From the NCBI RefSeq assembly GCF_963678635.1, contig NC_087066.1, positions 57,182,312-57,246,311 on the forward strand: 64,000 nt of DNA, written 5' to 3'. How positions within the stretch are numbered: position 1 is the stretch's first letter; each line of letters begins with the position of its first letter. This document shows positions 1 to 12,400 of this stretch, one piece after another. Source of the stretch: Symsagittifera roscoffensis (lineage: Eukaryota; Xenacoelomorpha; Acoela; Convolutidae). The notes under the pieces were generated by a model, which saw only the letters and a program-made list of their open reading frames with translations, did no database searches and had not been told where the DNA came from. A program made the position numbers and the translations under genes.

Positions 1-1238
1 TGGATTGACTTAAATACTGTCGCAGTTTTAATGTTTTTGCAATTTGCAGATAGAGCTGTGATCGGAGCATTCTGTGCAACTTGCACGTCAAAAAACGGAT
101 TTACTTAACAATTACATCCCCCGCCCTTAAGAAAGGGGGGTAATTGTTAAGTAGATCCTACTTAAGTTGAATTGTTAATCAGAATGCAGCAAATCTGAAC
201 TACTTAAAATATTTACTCCTTTTATTTTTAGGGGTGACAATTCTTTAGTTAGATACGATAGGGGGGATTGTAAAGTAGATCCCAAACATCTTTGCTTGAC
301 ATTTTCAGTGATTGGCTACTATCAAATTCAGCTCACTCGGAAACTCATTAAAATAATGTAAAACAATAGGGATTTATTATCATTATAATTTTACTCACAT
401 ACATTTAAATGGAGAATGGCAATTTAACTTCTGATGCAGATCTTATTATTCTGACAATAACAATCAAATTCCCACCACTAATAGTTTTATAGTACATTTG
501 GGGAAACTACATGTATTATGCCTTAAACAATTTAAACACCGACTTTAGTTAAGTATATCAATTCTGTAATACTACACACACCCTCGCCTCGACATCATCA
601 AGTGCCGCTTATACAAAAAAAGCGACTAAGAAATGAAAACTTGAAAGACCACAAGAAAACTTGAAACACTACGTTGTTTCTACTCTGAAAAGATCGTCTA
701 GTCAGATCAGAAATAATCAAATTAATGGGGCAATAACTTAACAAAAAATAACTTCGTGATTATGATTCTAGTTTTAACTTCGCTTCTATTATGTAATTCT
801 AATGAAAAACCAACAACCAAATGTATGATTGAATTTAATAAACCTGTTTATTTTCCCGCTTCGTTCGGACTCCGTTCAATAACACTTAAAAATCAGTTCA
901 GCGGTTGGTTTTTCTCGATTTATCGCTATATTATTCTCAAAATAAATGGATGACTGAAACGGGACTACGATGATATTTAAAACCAATTATGGTGAAAAGT
1001 GAGGCTCTTCCTTTTTCACCCACCTGCAATTTTTTACAAGTGAAATTTTTGCTCATTGTCCGATTTTTATGAAAAATGGCATGTGTTCTAATTAGGCCAT
1101 AACTAATATATTTAGTCTTCATATTTAACCTTGTAAAACCAATCGCTACACCACAAAATTGATGCTTCTGTGAGGTGGGGGTGAGCAAAAAGAGCCGAAA
1201 TTGGATTTCAGGAACGCATCTGAACAGGGACTAGGAAA
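1..1238. other. non-coding, with one imperfect hairpin
   Basis: No convincing coding sequence. Bases 98-122 and 135-157 form an imperfect inverted repeat (a TTACTTAACAATTA arm and its complement, closed by a C-run/G-run), and a related ATTGTAAAGTAGATC occurs again near 270. Otherwise AT-rich. Confidence 0.5.
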
Positions 1239-1624
1239 TTAGACGACAAGCAAATTAGACGACGACCGTAAAATAAATAAACTTAGACGATAACTCTTTG
1301 TGAATTTAGACGATAATAACTGGTCCAACAACATTTTTTGTTTAGAATGAAGTTGCACAAAAACAAAAAGAGTATATAATCACAGGGCTGATCAAAATTA
1401 CTATTGTAAACTAAATATAAAATCTTAAATTGAAAAAGTGTAGTACATTTTGAAAAGCATAAATTATTCAACGGTGACATTAATAACCTGATTTGCTGTT
1501 GGACAAACATTATTTACTCAGTCAAAAGTTAATTTAAGTCTATAAACAAATTTCACGCCATTTGCATGCAAGTAATCGTCTAAGTTCCGTTACTTTCTGA
1601 TTGTCTAATTTGCGTGTCGTCTAA
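1239..1624. mobile_element. MITE-like element with terminal inverted repeats
   Basis: The segment starts TTAGACGACAAGCAAATTAG and ends with nearly the reverse complement (1603-1624, one mismatch in 22). Inner copies of the AGACGAT / ATCGTCT motif lie at both ends (about 1285-1315 and 1573-1585). It has no ORF. A non-autonomous DNA transposon is the simplest reading; I see no clear target duplication. Confidence 0.6.
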
Positions 1625-3059
1625 CTTTCTCCCCAATCAAAAAGTTTGCTTCCTGTTTAACTTCAACTCAAATTTGTCAAAAAAAGGCAAAGCACCGGTT
1701 GGAAAATGAAGGCACAATATTCATCAACGAAATATCTATACTTAAGATGGTGGGTGTGTATCAAATATAAACAGAAACCGGTTTGGTATGTAGTAAATAG
1801 AGGTTTGATAGCATGAACATTCGAGATCGACCATTGAAAAAGCAAATTTTTACCCAACAACGAGTGGTATTGCCCTTAAATACCTGGTCGACCTCATGAT
1901 GATTCAAACACACTAGCTATCCTGTCTAACTAACTGTTGGACAGGAAGTCAATAAATACTTTAAATAACAACAGATCCTAATTTTAGCTCTGTCCATTCA
2001 TCAATGTAAAATGCAACCTCACCCAATGATATCAGTCTATAGTGACATATGGCAGAGGTAGTGGAAATTATTACATAAAAACACTTTTCTGAACTGCTGT
2101 AAAGCTCTCAAATCCTAGTTTTTATCTCTTTCCAATTTCCAGTGGTCTGATTTGTTTGTGGACGTCTTTTGATTTTCTCCTGTGAACAGTTTCGGGTTAT
2201 TTGAGAGCAATGATTCGTGCTCCAGTTGTGAGATGGCATTTGCATTGTAAATGGCATGAGCGCTATGGACAAAGTATGTGTCGTGTAATGGCTAACTTTC
2301 TTGACACTATTGTCAGCTCTCGTCCTTGTTTTTACTCTGAAACAAAAGAACACTGAGTTTTTGTTTGCATTTCATAAAGGGAAAGATGGATTAATCATTA
2401 AAGGTACTGATCCAAAACTGATGAATTTTGCAATAAATATGAATTGCTTGAACTGATTTAGAGTGTAAATCGAATAAAGAACAAATTTTGCTTGAGACGA
2501 TGAAAGTGTAAGCAAATCAAGAAGATTTTGTATTTTTACCCTTTTTGAACAGAACAACGCGCTTTTCCTTCTCTATTAAAAATAACTTCATCTATTTTCT
2601 AAGCTAGAGGACGAACATTGTTTCTCATGCACCAGACAACACAAATTGAACACATCTACTTCACCCAAAAAATTAAACAAGCTCCATGCCAAAAAAATCA
2701 TAATTTGCTGAACCTTGTGGATTCTGCAATTCAAATAGAAATCTCCCGAAGTTTTACACAGAATCTCACGCGCTATCAAATCCCATAAGCCAAAATATTC
2801 ACTTGGAGTTCATTAAATCATCCATTTAAAATAGCCCGTTTCTTGTTTGATTTCAGCCTTGTGACAATTTCAGCCTTATGCGAATATTAATCAGGTTGAC
2901 ATTACAAAAATAGGTTGACATTACACAAAAGATAGAAAAACAAACGTTGCTTGTAATTTTACTAGAATTAATATGATGCAAATCAAATAGCAGACTTCAA
3001 GGTCAGAAACTTGCCATAAAAATAGGCCTTTTGATCAATCCAAAAAATGCCTGAAAACA
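1625..3059. other. non-coding, nothing recognised
   Basis: AT-rich sequence without convincing ORFs, RNA genes or inverted repeats. A short doublet of TAGGTTGACATTACA lies at about 2893-2930. Confidence 0.4.
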
Positions 3060-3251
3060 CCGCCAAACTGTTGAGCCCATTATATCGAAGTGGGCCCATG
3101 TAGCCCAAAAAGTTTAACATGACAGGTATAAATTAGAAATGCAAATGTTTAAAAATTGCTTTTGAATTAAAAATTTTCTGTAACTACTCCCAAATTGATG
3201 AGCCAGATATATTAGAGTGAAACTATGTAGCCAAAAACGTTTAAAAAAAGA

Positions 3252-3293
3252 ATAATCTACTTAAATGCAAACGTTTGCATTTAAGTAGATTAT
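3252..3293. repeat. 42-bp perfect palindrome, no loop
   Basis: The 21-bp arms 3252-3272 and 3273-3293 are exact reverse complements. Each outer half carries ATCTACTTAA, a motif also present in the hairpin at 98-157. Confidence 0.8.
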
Positions 3294-3394
3294 ACCATTG
3301 ATTATACCAAGTATACATTGGCGTCGAAGGCGCCTTTAGAACATTTTTAGGGTCCGTCACCAAATATGGATATCTCAAAATAGTACAAAGGGGG

Positions 3395-3475
3395 ACCCTT
3401 TGGGTCGGCAGGGGGTCAAATCCCGGAGGGGTGAGGGCGTCCGTACCCACCCCCCTAAATCCGCCCCTGACCATT
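3395..3475 (-). mobile_element. GC-rich end of a hAT-like non-autonomous element
   Basis: On the minus strand this begins CAGGGGCGGATTTAGGGGGG. GC-rich terminal motifs of this CAGGGGCGGAT form are known at ends of hAT-type elements in many marine invertebrates. Base composition differs sharply from the flanks. No matching second terminus was found. Confidence 0.4.
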
Positions 3476-3779
3476 GTTAACGTTTTGGTTACATAGGCTC
3501 ATATTGATTAAATTGAATCAAATTAAATTGAATAATTTAAGCCCCCATAACTTTACGAAAAATGATCACAAATGAAATATCTTTATAATTTAAGCTCAGG
3601 ACAACAACACTTTTTGAATATTTAAAAAAATCCCGTCAAAAATGGCTGGTTAAAAAGTCGAAATTTACCTGAAGAAAAAAAATCACCCCGAGCACAAATA
3701 TTCCGTTACTTTCGTAACGAAAGTCGGATTAATAATAGTCTGTGTTAAAATCCTTAGCATTGGCTGTGCTTAATAGTTC

Positions 3780-3905
3780 GCTATTGATCAAAATGAACAC
3801 TTTCAAAATGCACATTTTATCGCAATTTGCGTCGCAACAATATTGGCGACCTAGGTTGGAAAAAAAGAGAGTTCATACTACCACACAAGCTTTGCTTGTG
3901 TAATT
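3780..3905 (+). repeat. tail of dispersed intronic repeat family R
   Basis: Shares GACCTAGGTTGGAA and a terminal short hairpin (ACACAAGC TTTG CTTGTGT type) with sequence near 16,210-16,260 and 5,385-5,430. Only the 3' portion of the family is present here. Confidence 0.45.
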
Positions 3906-4769
3906 ACGTAATATATGCCGTAATTACGTAAGTTATTCTAAGCATATACGGTCACCTAATTAGCTAGAAATTGGACCAAAAATCAAAAATTTCGAACCGA
4001 TTTTTCTCCACACTGTAAAAAAAAGTTGTAAATTTTTAATGTCATTCGAATCACGATTAAAACACATCCGAATACAAAGTTCCTCCCCATTTTCAATGGT
4101 CGAAACAAGTTTGAACTTATTACTCTTTTAAATTTACAAACTGGTTGACACTTCATGATGAGAACGTTTTCAAAAAGCTAACTCCATTTAGGAGAGCTGA
4201 TTTAGGTAATTACTGTATCCCAGTAAGAATTTTATTGTATAAAATACAGTGTGCAAAACTATAATTCATTCTTGCTTTTCGAGCAAATTCAAATTTTATT
4301 ATTGGAGAGCGTTTTTTGCTTTCTTTTAGCAAACTAATTAGTAATGAACTTGAAAAGAAATCAAACGTCAAAAATGCGAAAAAATATCAACACGACCTGA
4401 TTACGTGTCATCACAAATTTCATTAATACTAAAACATCTCATACCATTAACATCTCATAAAACTAGCGCTTATAGTTAACACACATTTTACTTTGCCTAT
4501 CAGATAGCATAATTGCTTTTTTCAATTTTTTTAAACGAATAAGACTACGCACTTAAAAATCATTAGTCACACTACCGAAATTGGGTTCAATCGGGCGTTC
4601 ATTGGGTTCAACCAATATTTACGACCATTTGGTTTAAAAACGCTTAAAAAGGACTTAAGAATTAAAACTATTTGGAAATAATAACATACCAAAAAGAGGG
4701 GTCTTTTCTACAAGTCAATTAAAACTATATTGCGTGTTTCAAACATCAGTTCAAATTAAAAAAAAAATT

Positions 4770-5060
4770 ACCGTATGGCGGGCAGCAAAATTAAACACAG
4801 AGGCGAAGCTGCGCTTCGCAAAAACTTGCAAGAACATGACCAAAATGCAGTTCTATCAAGTGAAATAAGAAAAAGTAGAAATAAGCCTCTAATTAGCAAA
4901 AAATTGTCTACGTGTAGGATTCGAATCTGCGCCCTACTGCAATAAAGAGATTTAGTTTCTATCTCACTATCCACGAAAGCTTAACAACCGACAAACACTA
5001 GTCACGAATAAAGCAACTACATTTGCTAATATATTGCCACTGCTTTTCAGCAAAAGTGAC
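4770..5060 (-). mobile_element. tRNA-derived SINE-like repeat, copy 1
   Basis: On the minus strand a tRNA-like head (about 4990-4905) carries a degraded A box and a B-box-like ATTCGAATCC. A body follows that aligns with 16,800-16,998 through GAGGCTTATTTCTA and GTTCTTGC. The sequence to the right (4,980-5,060) is also shared with 16,990-17,085, so the repeat extends beyond the tRNA head. Confidence 0.55.
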
Positions 5061-5309
5061 ACCAACTAAAAATAAATAACTTGGAATATAACAAACTGGA
5101 GGCATTCACACAAACTTTGCATGCAACAAATCGCAAAGCATGAAGCCAAAATATGTATAAATTATGCATTTCAAAAATTTCGAGATATTTTGCGAGAGTT
5201 AGAAAATGTCTCTGAAGTCGAGTTTTCATTATTTTTATGTTGTTTGAAACAAATCACTTTGTTCAGTTCATTTAATGAATTAAAAATGCAACAACTGTGT
5301 TAATTTATC

Positions 5310-5440
5310 ACTATTCGAATTTCAAAGCACATGCTATGAAAAAACTGTAAAAGTTGCCCCGAAAGTGGTACCAATATTTGCGACTTAGCTTGGAAAAAAA
5401 AGAAAGTTCGTACTAATACACATTGCTTCGCAAGTGTAAA
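5310..5440 (+). repeat. tail of repeat family R
   Basis: GAATTTCAAAGCAC, GCGACTTAGCTTGGAA and a terminal hairpin CATTGCTTCGCAAGTG match the family tail near 16,150-16,265 and 3,780-3,905. Confidence 0.45.
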
Positions 5441-5821
5441 TAACAAGCCAGCTTTTTTTTGGCTCATTTTGTGAACTCACTTGTACCCTGATGCGGGGCC
5501 TAATAGAAAAGACCAGTACGTACAGATTCAGTACGTACTTAAGCTAATTCGTTCAGTTCGTTTTACTTTAATCATAATATCAGAACAGCAAATTAGGATA
5601 GGATAGGACAGGACAGGGAACCAAACGGATAAGAAATGTTAGGCAAAGAAGAGATATGAAAGCTCTCTAAATAACATCGACTGCATTTGAACGTTGGATG
5701 AGCTAAGCGACCCTTTATACCCAGATGATGATCGGATATGGATTGATCTTACATGAGTTGAAGAGAGACCTTACGTACCTTCTTCAGGAATGACCCGAGT
5801 CCCTTTTTCTATGAAATGAAG

Positions 5822-6006
5822 TTTATTCATTAAGCACACAAAATGAACACAAAACATTGGCACATAAATTTGAAAAGCAACCATTTTACGTAGCCTGAAC
5901 AAATTGTTAATTGCGGTTGATGTGCATTAAAAACAAACAATCTTGTCATTAAAAACTTTTTTCGAAGCTCGCTTTTCAACTTTTGAAGCTCCCATTAAAA
6001 TTTATT
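5822..6006 (-). promoter_or_regulatory. candidate polyadenylation signals
   Basis: AATAAA occurs on the minus strand at 6001-6006 and again at 5822-5827, 170 and 350 nt after the stop of the coiled-coil gene. Either could end the transcript. Confidence 0.4.
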
Positions 6007-6172
6007 AGCCATATTTTAAGATTAGTCATTATTTACCTGTTGTTAAGGGTTTCACAGTTTAATTATGGTGTAAGTTTGGCACTCGTTTTTACTTTACCTC
6101 ATTTTCATCCTATAGAAAATGAATGAAAAACAAATGAAAACTTTTCCCACACCGCAATTTAAATTGCATGAA

Positions 6173-6439
6173 CTAAGTTTTGATGATGATGTAAATTCTT
6201 GTCACCTTTTCCTTGTCTTTGTGCTCTTTTCCAGATGAGGATGAGGTCACTGATTGGGTGTCGAGTTTGTCGCTCGTCAACGAAGTATTCGCCCCCTGTT
6301 CCCTCGCCTTTGCCAGCTCTTCCTTGGTCGCATCCAATTGGCTAGTCGTCTCAGCCAATGAGAGCGCACTTGCATCCAGTTTCTGTTGCAGACCAGCTGC
6401 TTCGGACTTCAGCTGGGAGATGTTCTCTTCCAGCGTTTT
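6173..6439 (-). CDS. exon 16: end of coil and C-terminal tail
   Basis: The acceptor ATATTTTGTAG opens in phase 0. Coil is followed by a Thr/Ser-rich tail (SVTSSSSGKEHKDKEK) and a stop at 6173-6175. A GTGACA immediately after KEK could instead be a donor to a further exon, in which case the last ten residues written here would be intron. Candidate polyadenylation signals downstream favour this as the terminal exon. Confidence 0.7.
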   Translation of the reverse strand, partial: KTLEENISQLKSEAAGLQQKLDASALSLAETTSQLDATKEELAKAREQGANTSLTSDKLDTQSVTSSSSGKEHKDKEKVTRIYIIIKT

Positions 6440-9400
6440 CTACAAAATATATCCACGCTATGAAATCCGACAAACATTTCTCTTCCGTTTAACTAAAAAG
6501 GGCTGGTTTGGATGAACTAATTGATAATAATTGTCACTGCAATGATATATCAACTTATTGAAAGCATATATATTCCCTTTTTTAATTTAGCCCATAAAAG
6601 TATTCATTTTAATTGAATTTAATTTGCTCTAAATTGTACCTTTTCGGCTTGAAGATTATTGCTACTTTCGGTCATCTGTTGCTGAAGTTCTGCCAATTTC
6701 TTTTCCGTCGACTCATGCTCCTGTAAAAAAAAATCAAAAGTCTCAAACACAACAATGCATCGAAAACATAGGAACACCATATAGCCAATTAACATTTAAC
6801 ACTGATTCCTAATTCATATTATTATAATTCCATCTGAAATAGAAGCCTGGATAAGGAAACATGTTCTTAAATACCTTCACAATTCCAATTAACCCGATTC
6901 GATATTATCGATTTTAACTCCCAAACCAACTAACACTAATAGAACTTTTTGCAGTCCAATCATTTGATAAGTCAAGGATGTCCATTAAAAACAGATTACT
7001 CATTCGAAACAAATCAAACTGAGCCAATAAAAAATTGTGCGAATTATTTCCTAAATGACTTGAAGAAAGTTTTCAATGAACATCTCAGTGCGGAGCATTA
7101 TTCAACTTTGAATATGGAAAATGAACATACACCAACATCATAATTTGGTACAAAAAATGAAACCAGCCGTGCGATTTGTGCGCAAAACAATTCAGAAAAC
7201 AAATTCAAATGTCATGAAACCATACCAACGCAGGGGAAGTTAAAAATATGTAGATTATGGCCACACCAGTACCGTATAAAATTTTGACCAATTTGTCAAA
7301 ATATTCTCTAATATTGATTAATAAAACTTGTTGTCACTGAAGTTTTACCTCGTAGAGCTTTTGAATCGTCTCGCTACTTTCGGACGATAATCGAGCTTTT
7401 TCAGAGGCCGAGTTGAGACTTTCAACTTGCAACAGATACTCAGTTTGCTGAATTTTACTTGTTAACTGTTAACAAAGAAAAAACATGCTACAATAATATT
7501 ATCACTGATCATTTTGCCTGCTATCATTTGCAGAAAATTTTAGTTTTGTTTTTAGAGTTTAGGATCCTAGTAAATAAAAGGGCATCAAAAAGCTAAGTAA
7601 GATAGAGTGCGTTATTTTAAAAACATAAACAAATGACAGTGGCAAAATTATGTGAACTCAATGAATCGAAAAAAGAGCGTTGTAAGAAAACTTTGATACT
7701 CTAACACAGGTGAGCTTCTAACACAGGCGAAGAAGCGCTGCACGTAACTTGAGACGCACAACACAAATGGTTACAAAAACAGAAAAAAAAACATCATATA
7801 TTGCACAAAATATCTAGAACATTTCTAAAATATCCAAGAAAGTTGCCAGCTTAAAATACTTTAGACCTCGAGACAATTCAAACATTTCAATTAATAGATA
7901 ATAAGAAAGAGGCAAAGAAGAATAAAAAACTCATCTTTGCCTCAATTTACAGAAAATTGGAAAGAGGCAGCGATTTATGAAAAGAAGAATATAGACAAAG
8001 AAAACATTACAATCCAAATCCAATGTTCCCTTGATATCTAAAAAAACAAGAAAAGACTGCGCATATCATAGCGAATCCTGAAATATTCCGACTGCCCCTT
8101 GACGCCTATGAAAGTAACTTTGAATCACAAAATGGTGAAACTATGAAATCTGAAAATTTTTCAGCTTTTGAAAGTCTCCCATAAAACAATGTGACAAACT
8201 GATTTTTTTCGCAACTAGTTATGTATTAAAAAAACCTTCTCTGAATTAAGTTTTATATCATTTTTGAGCGAGGTTGAATCGCCGCTAATGCTTCAATACA
8301 ACGAAGTATCTCGCACGTTGTTTTTCTCACGGAAATGATCACAGGCGAAATGTGGTTACTCATTTGAGCTGAAGGTATTGATGCCATTCAGATGCTATAA
8401 AAATTCTTAAAAACGCAGTCAAAAAATCAAAACCCGCAAGTCTGTACAAAAAATTAGAACGGACATAAAATTGAATCACTTTCATCGAAGGTCAAAACAA
8501 CAAAATAATAAGTTCTCAAACCAAAAAAAGCCAATAAGCGTCTGAAAACTCAAATTAGATTTTTATTCAGAAAAAAGCTTCTGAAAAAACGGCAAAAATT
8601 ACTTTAATTTTTCTGAATTCAAAATATTACAAAAGTAGGTGCAATATAGCCACTCATTGAACCCTATGATTCATTGAAGCCGACTTGACACACTTAAAGC
8701 AGGCGAATGATAAATAAAAGTGGGAGGAAAATCGGAACAATTTTTTATGCCGTAAATAATATGTCAAAATTTTCTAATTATTACAATCAAAGAGAATCAA
8801 AATTTCAAAAAATCTAGAAGATGCTAGTTATTGATTTCTCACAAATAGAAGAAGAATGAAAAGATCAAACAAAAAATTTCAAAAAGCTTCTGAAAATATC
8901 AAGTAAAAAACAGACACTAGGAAAAGAGTCAATGAACGCAAAGAAATTCCAAGAAACAATTCTATAAGGCCATTAAGCTCTTTGAATTTCTGAATAGGAT
9001 ACGATATTTTTGAAAATGAGTCTGAAAAAAAAATACAGAAACTGAAATCCATTTTCGACATCAGAAATCAATTAACTTTTCGTGGCCTTTAAACCTTTGC
9101 TGTTCGAGAGTGGAGTTTAGCTTCCTATCAACCAAAAGAACTGAGCTCAAAAAAAGAAGCCAACCGCGAAAAGTCAAATTTGAGCCTGAACAAATTTTAA
9201 AACTTCCTAAAAAATCATCAACTTGGAAAAGAAAGAACGCAAGGAAACAGAAAAAACTTGAGAACGACTAGAAGACTTTATCTGAAAAGTAACCAAAAAT
9301 CAACAAGGCCAATTCAAGTGTTTTCACTGCGTTCAATTAACTTAAAACATTCATTGTCTTAATCCGCAGTGAATTCTAAAAGTGAGCTCCATTTTTACAT

Positions 9401-12400
9401 ATATTTCTTCAATAATTTGCCATCATTTGCAATACAAAAATATACAAGTTGAGGCGTGAATAATGAACTCAAGCGTGAAAAATGGAATCCAAAAAACTGC
9501 GGTATAATTCATAAACAACTAAGTAAACCAGCCATTCTTGGGTACATGTCAGTTGAGCCAAAACCAAAATTGATGTTACGAATAAATCAAAATGACTTTT
9601 AATTGTCAAAATTGCTTAATAACAATAAATTCAGCTCTGTGGCAAGTGAGCGTACAAAAAGAAAGCAAAAAAAAACGAGATGCCGACCATTGTTTTCAAA
9701 CGATGAACTTTTATGAGTTTGCAGGAAAAAAACAGGTCCTGGTCGGATTCCAACTAAGAACTTTTTTCATTTATCAAGCTATCACACATAATTCAGTGAT
9801 TATATAAGAAGATAGCCAATCGAAGATTGGAAGAGCAATCAACGCGACGAAACTGAAAAAAAACTTGTTTTTTTTTTCAAAAACCTTCAGCTTTTGAATT
9901 TCGAAGAAAAAATAGATGCCCTTAAATCTCTTTCAATTTGTAGAACAATTTATCATGGACACATTCTAGTTAAAATTAACCCAATTTGAGAAAACTGGAT
10001 CAATAGGCAAAACTTTTATTTCGCTGGGAAAACTCATAATTAATTTCCATTTCGAAATTAGAAGTTGATCACGTTTTTCGTGAACTTTACACTTTTGCTG
10101 TTCGATAGTGGAGTTTGCCTTCCTTTTAACAATAGAAATGCACTGAACTTGAAAAAAAATCACAAGTCAAACCGCGAAAAATCAAATATGAGCGTGAACT
10201 AAATTAATGACATTTTCCTGAAAAAAAAAACACGAAAAAATCAGCAAGACCTATATTAGGTTAACAACTCTTAACAAATTGTTAACCTCGAAAAAAGTCT
10301 TGGATCCAAATAAAGAACCGTTTCTAATCTCAAGCACAATAAGAGAACGCAATATGAGCTCCAGTTGAATTTTACAATAAAAAATCTTCATACGTCAAGC
10401 GTCGATATCAACATTCAGCCAAGAGACGATTCGAAAATAGTTAGAGCTCCAAAAAACAAAAAAAAACGGCTAACTTTTCGACACATTAAAAAAACTACGA
10501 CTTCAAAGCGCCACGATACTGCAAAAGGAATTGTGATTCTTAAAAATAAGAAAATAACAACGAAAAATTTGCTCGCATCATGTGCTATCTCGACAACCGA
10601 TTACTCTCCATTATCCATTGAAAAATTACCTACCTGTTTAGAATCGTTTATGACCTTTTCCAGTTCAGCTTTTTGGTTTTCGAGAGATTTCTGAAGCGCA
10701 TCTTTTTCGCCATTTAGGGTATTAATATGTGTCTCTTTTTCTGATATTTGTCCACTCAGCTTTTGCAACTGTTGCTCGAGGTCAGATTTTTCAACTTCCA
10801 GGGTTTTGGCTCTGTTTTGTAGCTCCTCATTTGCTTGTTGCAACTTTGCAATTTCTTCTGATTTAGCACCAGTTTCGTTATTTGAGCCATTAATTTGGCT
10901 TTCCAGCTCTGAAATTCTGCGATTTGCTTCTTCTGTTTGATTTTTGAGATTATTTTCACTATCTTTAGTTCGATGCAATTCTCCATCTTTTTCGCCCATC
11001 TGATGTTTCAAATTTCCAACTTCCCCATTTAAGTCGTCAATAATTCGGTTCTTTTCGTTGATTTCATTTTTGAGGTTCGAAACCTCTCCATTAAGATGAT
11101 CAATTATTCCATTTTTATCATTAATTTCGTTTCTGATATTACCTATTTCTCCGTTGAGATGATCTATAGCTCCATTTTTTTCGTTGACTTGATTATTCAA
11201 ACTTGTCAATTCCCCGTTAAGATGGTCGATGATTCCATTTTTCTCGTTAACTTGGTTTTTAACACTTCCACTTTCGTTGTTGAGATTATCTAATATTCCG
11301 TTCTTTTCATCGATTTGACTTTTCAAATTTGCAACCTCACTATTAAGATGGTCAATAATGCCATTTTTCTCATTAATTTGGTGATTAATATTTCCAACTT
11401 CGTTATTTAGGTGATCGATTATACCATTTTTCTCATTTATTTGGTTAATAAGATTTGCTTTTTCACCATTTAAATTATCAATAATTGCATTTTTCTCTTT
11501 GATTTGATTCTGCAAGTTCGTATTATCGCTGTCGAATTTCGCATTTAGATCTGAAATGATCTTTTCGTGTGCACTTTGCTGATTAGCCCGAACGTTTTCG
11601 TAGTCTGTTTTCAGATTTTGAATTTGCTCCTCTGAAGTTCCACATTTCGAACTCAGTTCGCTTTGCAACTTGTTCTTCTCATTCAATAATGTTTCGTTTT
11701 CCGCCTCCAACTTCTTCTTAACCTCTTCTTGCGAAGCCATCAGAGAATCTTTCTCTTCCTTCAGTTTGTTCACTTGTTCGTCGGACGAGCAGTTCTGAGA
11801 TTGGAGGTCATGGTTAAGTGCAGTGACTTTCTGCTCCAGCTCACCCTACACAAACGCCCCCAGTACACACATCATTCAGGCCAAATTCCAGTAAAATTGA
11901 GTTCCAGAATTCTATCGTGATCTCCTCGCTTTCCCTTTCCATACACTTCCCATCATTAATGTTTGCATCGACATTTTTAAAATCAAATTTTAGGAATCTC
12001 GAATTTTTTATCGAATCTATTCTCATCATTATACATTGAAGATCAGACTCTAACAGATTGAAACATGTTTTATATCTCAACCGTCGATCCCATTACAGAA
12101 CAACTTAAAACGGATTCATTGCGACATGTAATTGCAGTCAGTGATGGAAAATATAACTAAATTTCAGTGCAATGTGAGAAATGTTTGAAAAGGGAAAATA
12201 AGGAGACCCAAACCAGATTATGCAACAGATGCCTTACCATACCACAACACATCAGTCGGAGCACGACACAAAATATCCTAACCTCTTGTACATCTGCTTC
12301 TTTTCACAAATTACTAATTCAAATCCGGAATCGGCATGGTTAAACTAACCTGATGTTGCTTCATTTTGGCATTTTCTATTTGGAGCTGAAACAGCAAATT

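Larger units (their letters stand above)
3060..3510. repeat. composite repeat with nested palindrome
   Basis: Two degenerate direct copies of a unit ending in TGTAGCCAAAAACGTTTAA (about 3080-3125 and 3195-3245) are matched by an inverted copy at about 3476-3505 (TTAACGTTTTGGTTACATAG). Between them lie a perfect palindrome and a GC-rich transposon end. It looks like nested MITE insertions. Confidence 0.45.

Noticed and set aside
6949-7143. 64-aa plus-strand ORF in intron 14
   Set aside because: Its first codon is an alternative start, no homology-like features, and it lies in AT-rich intron sequence.
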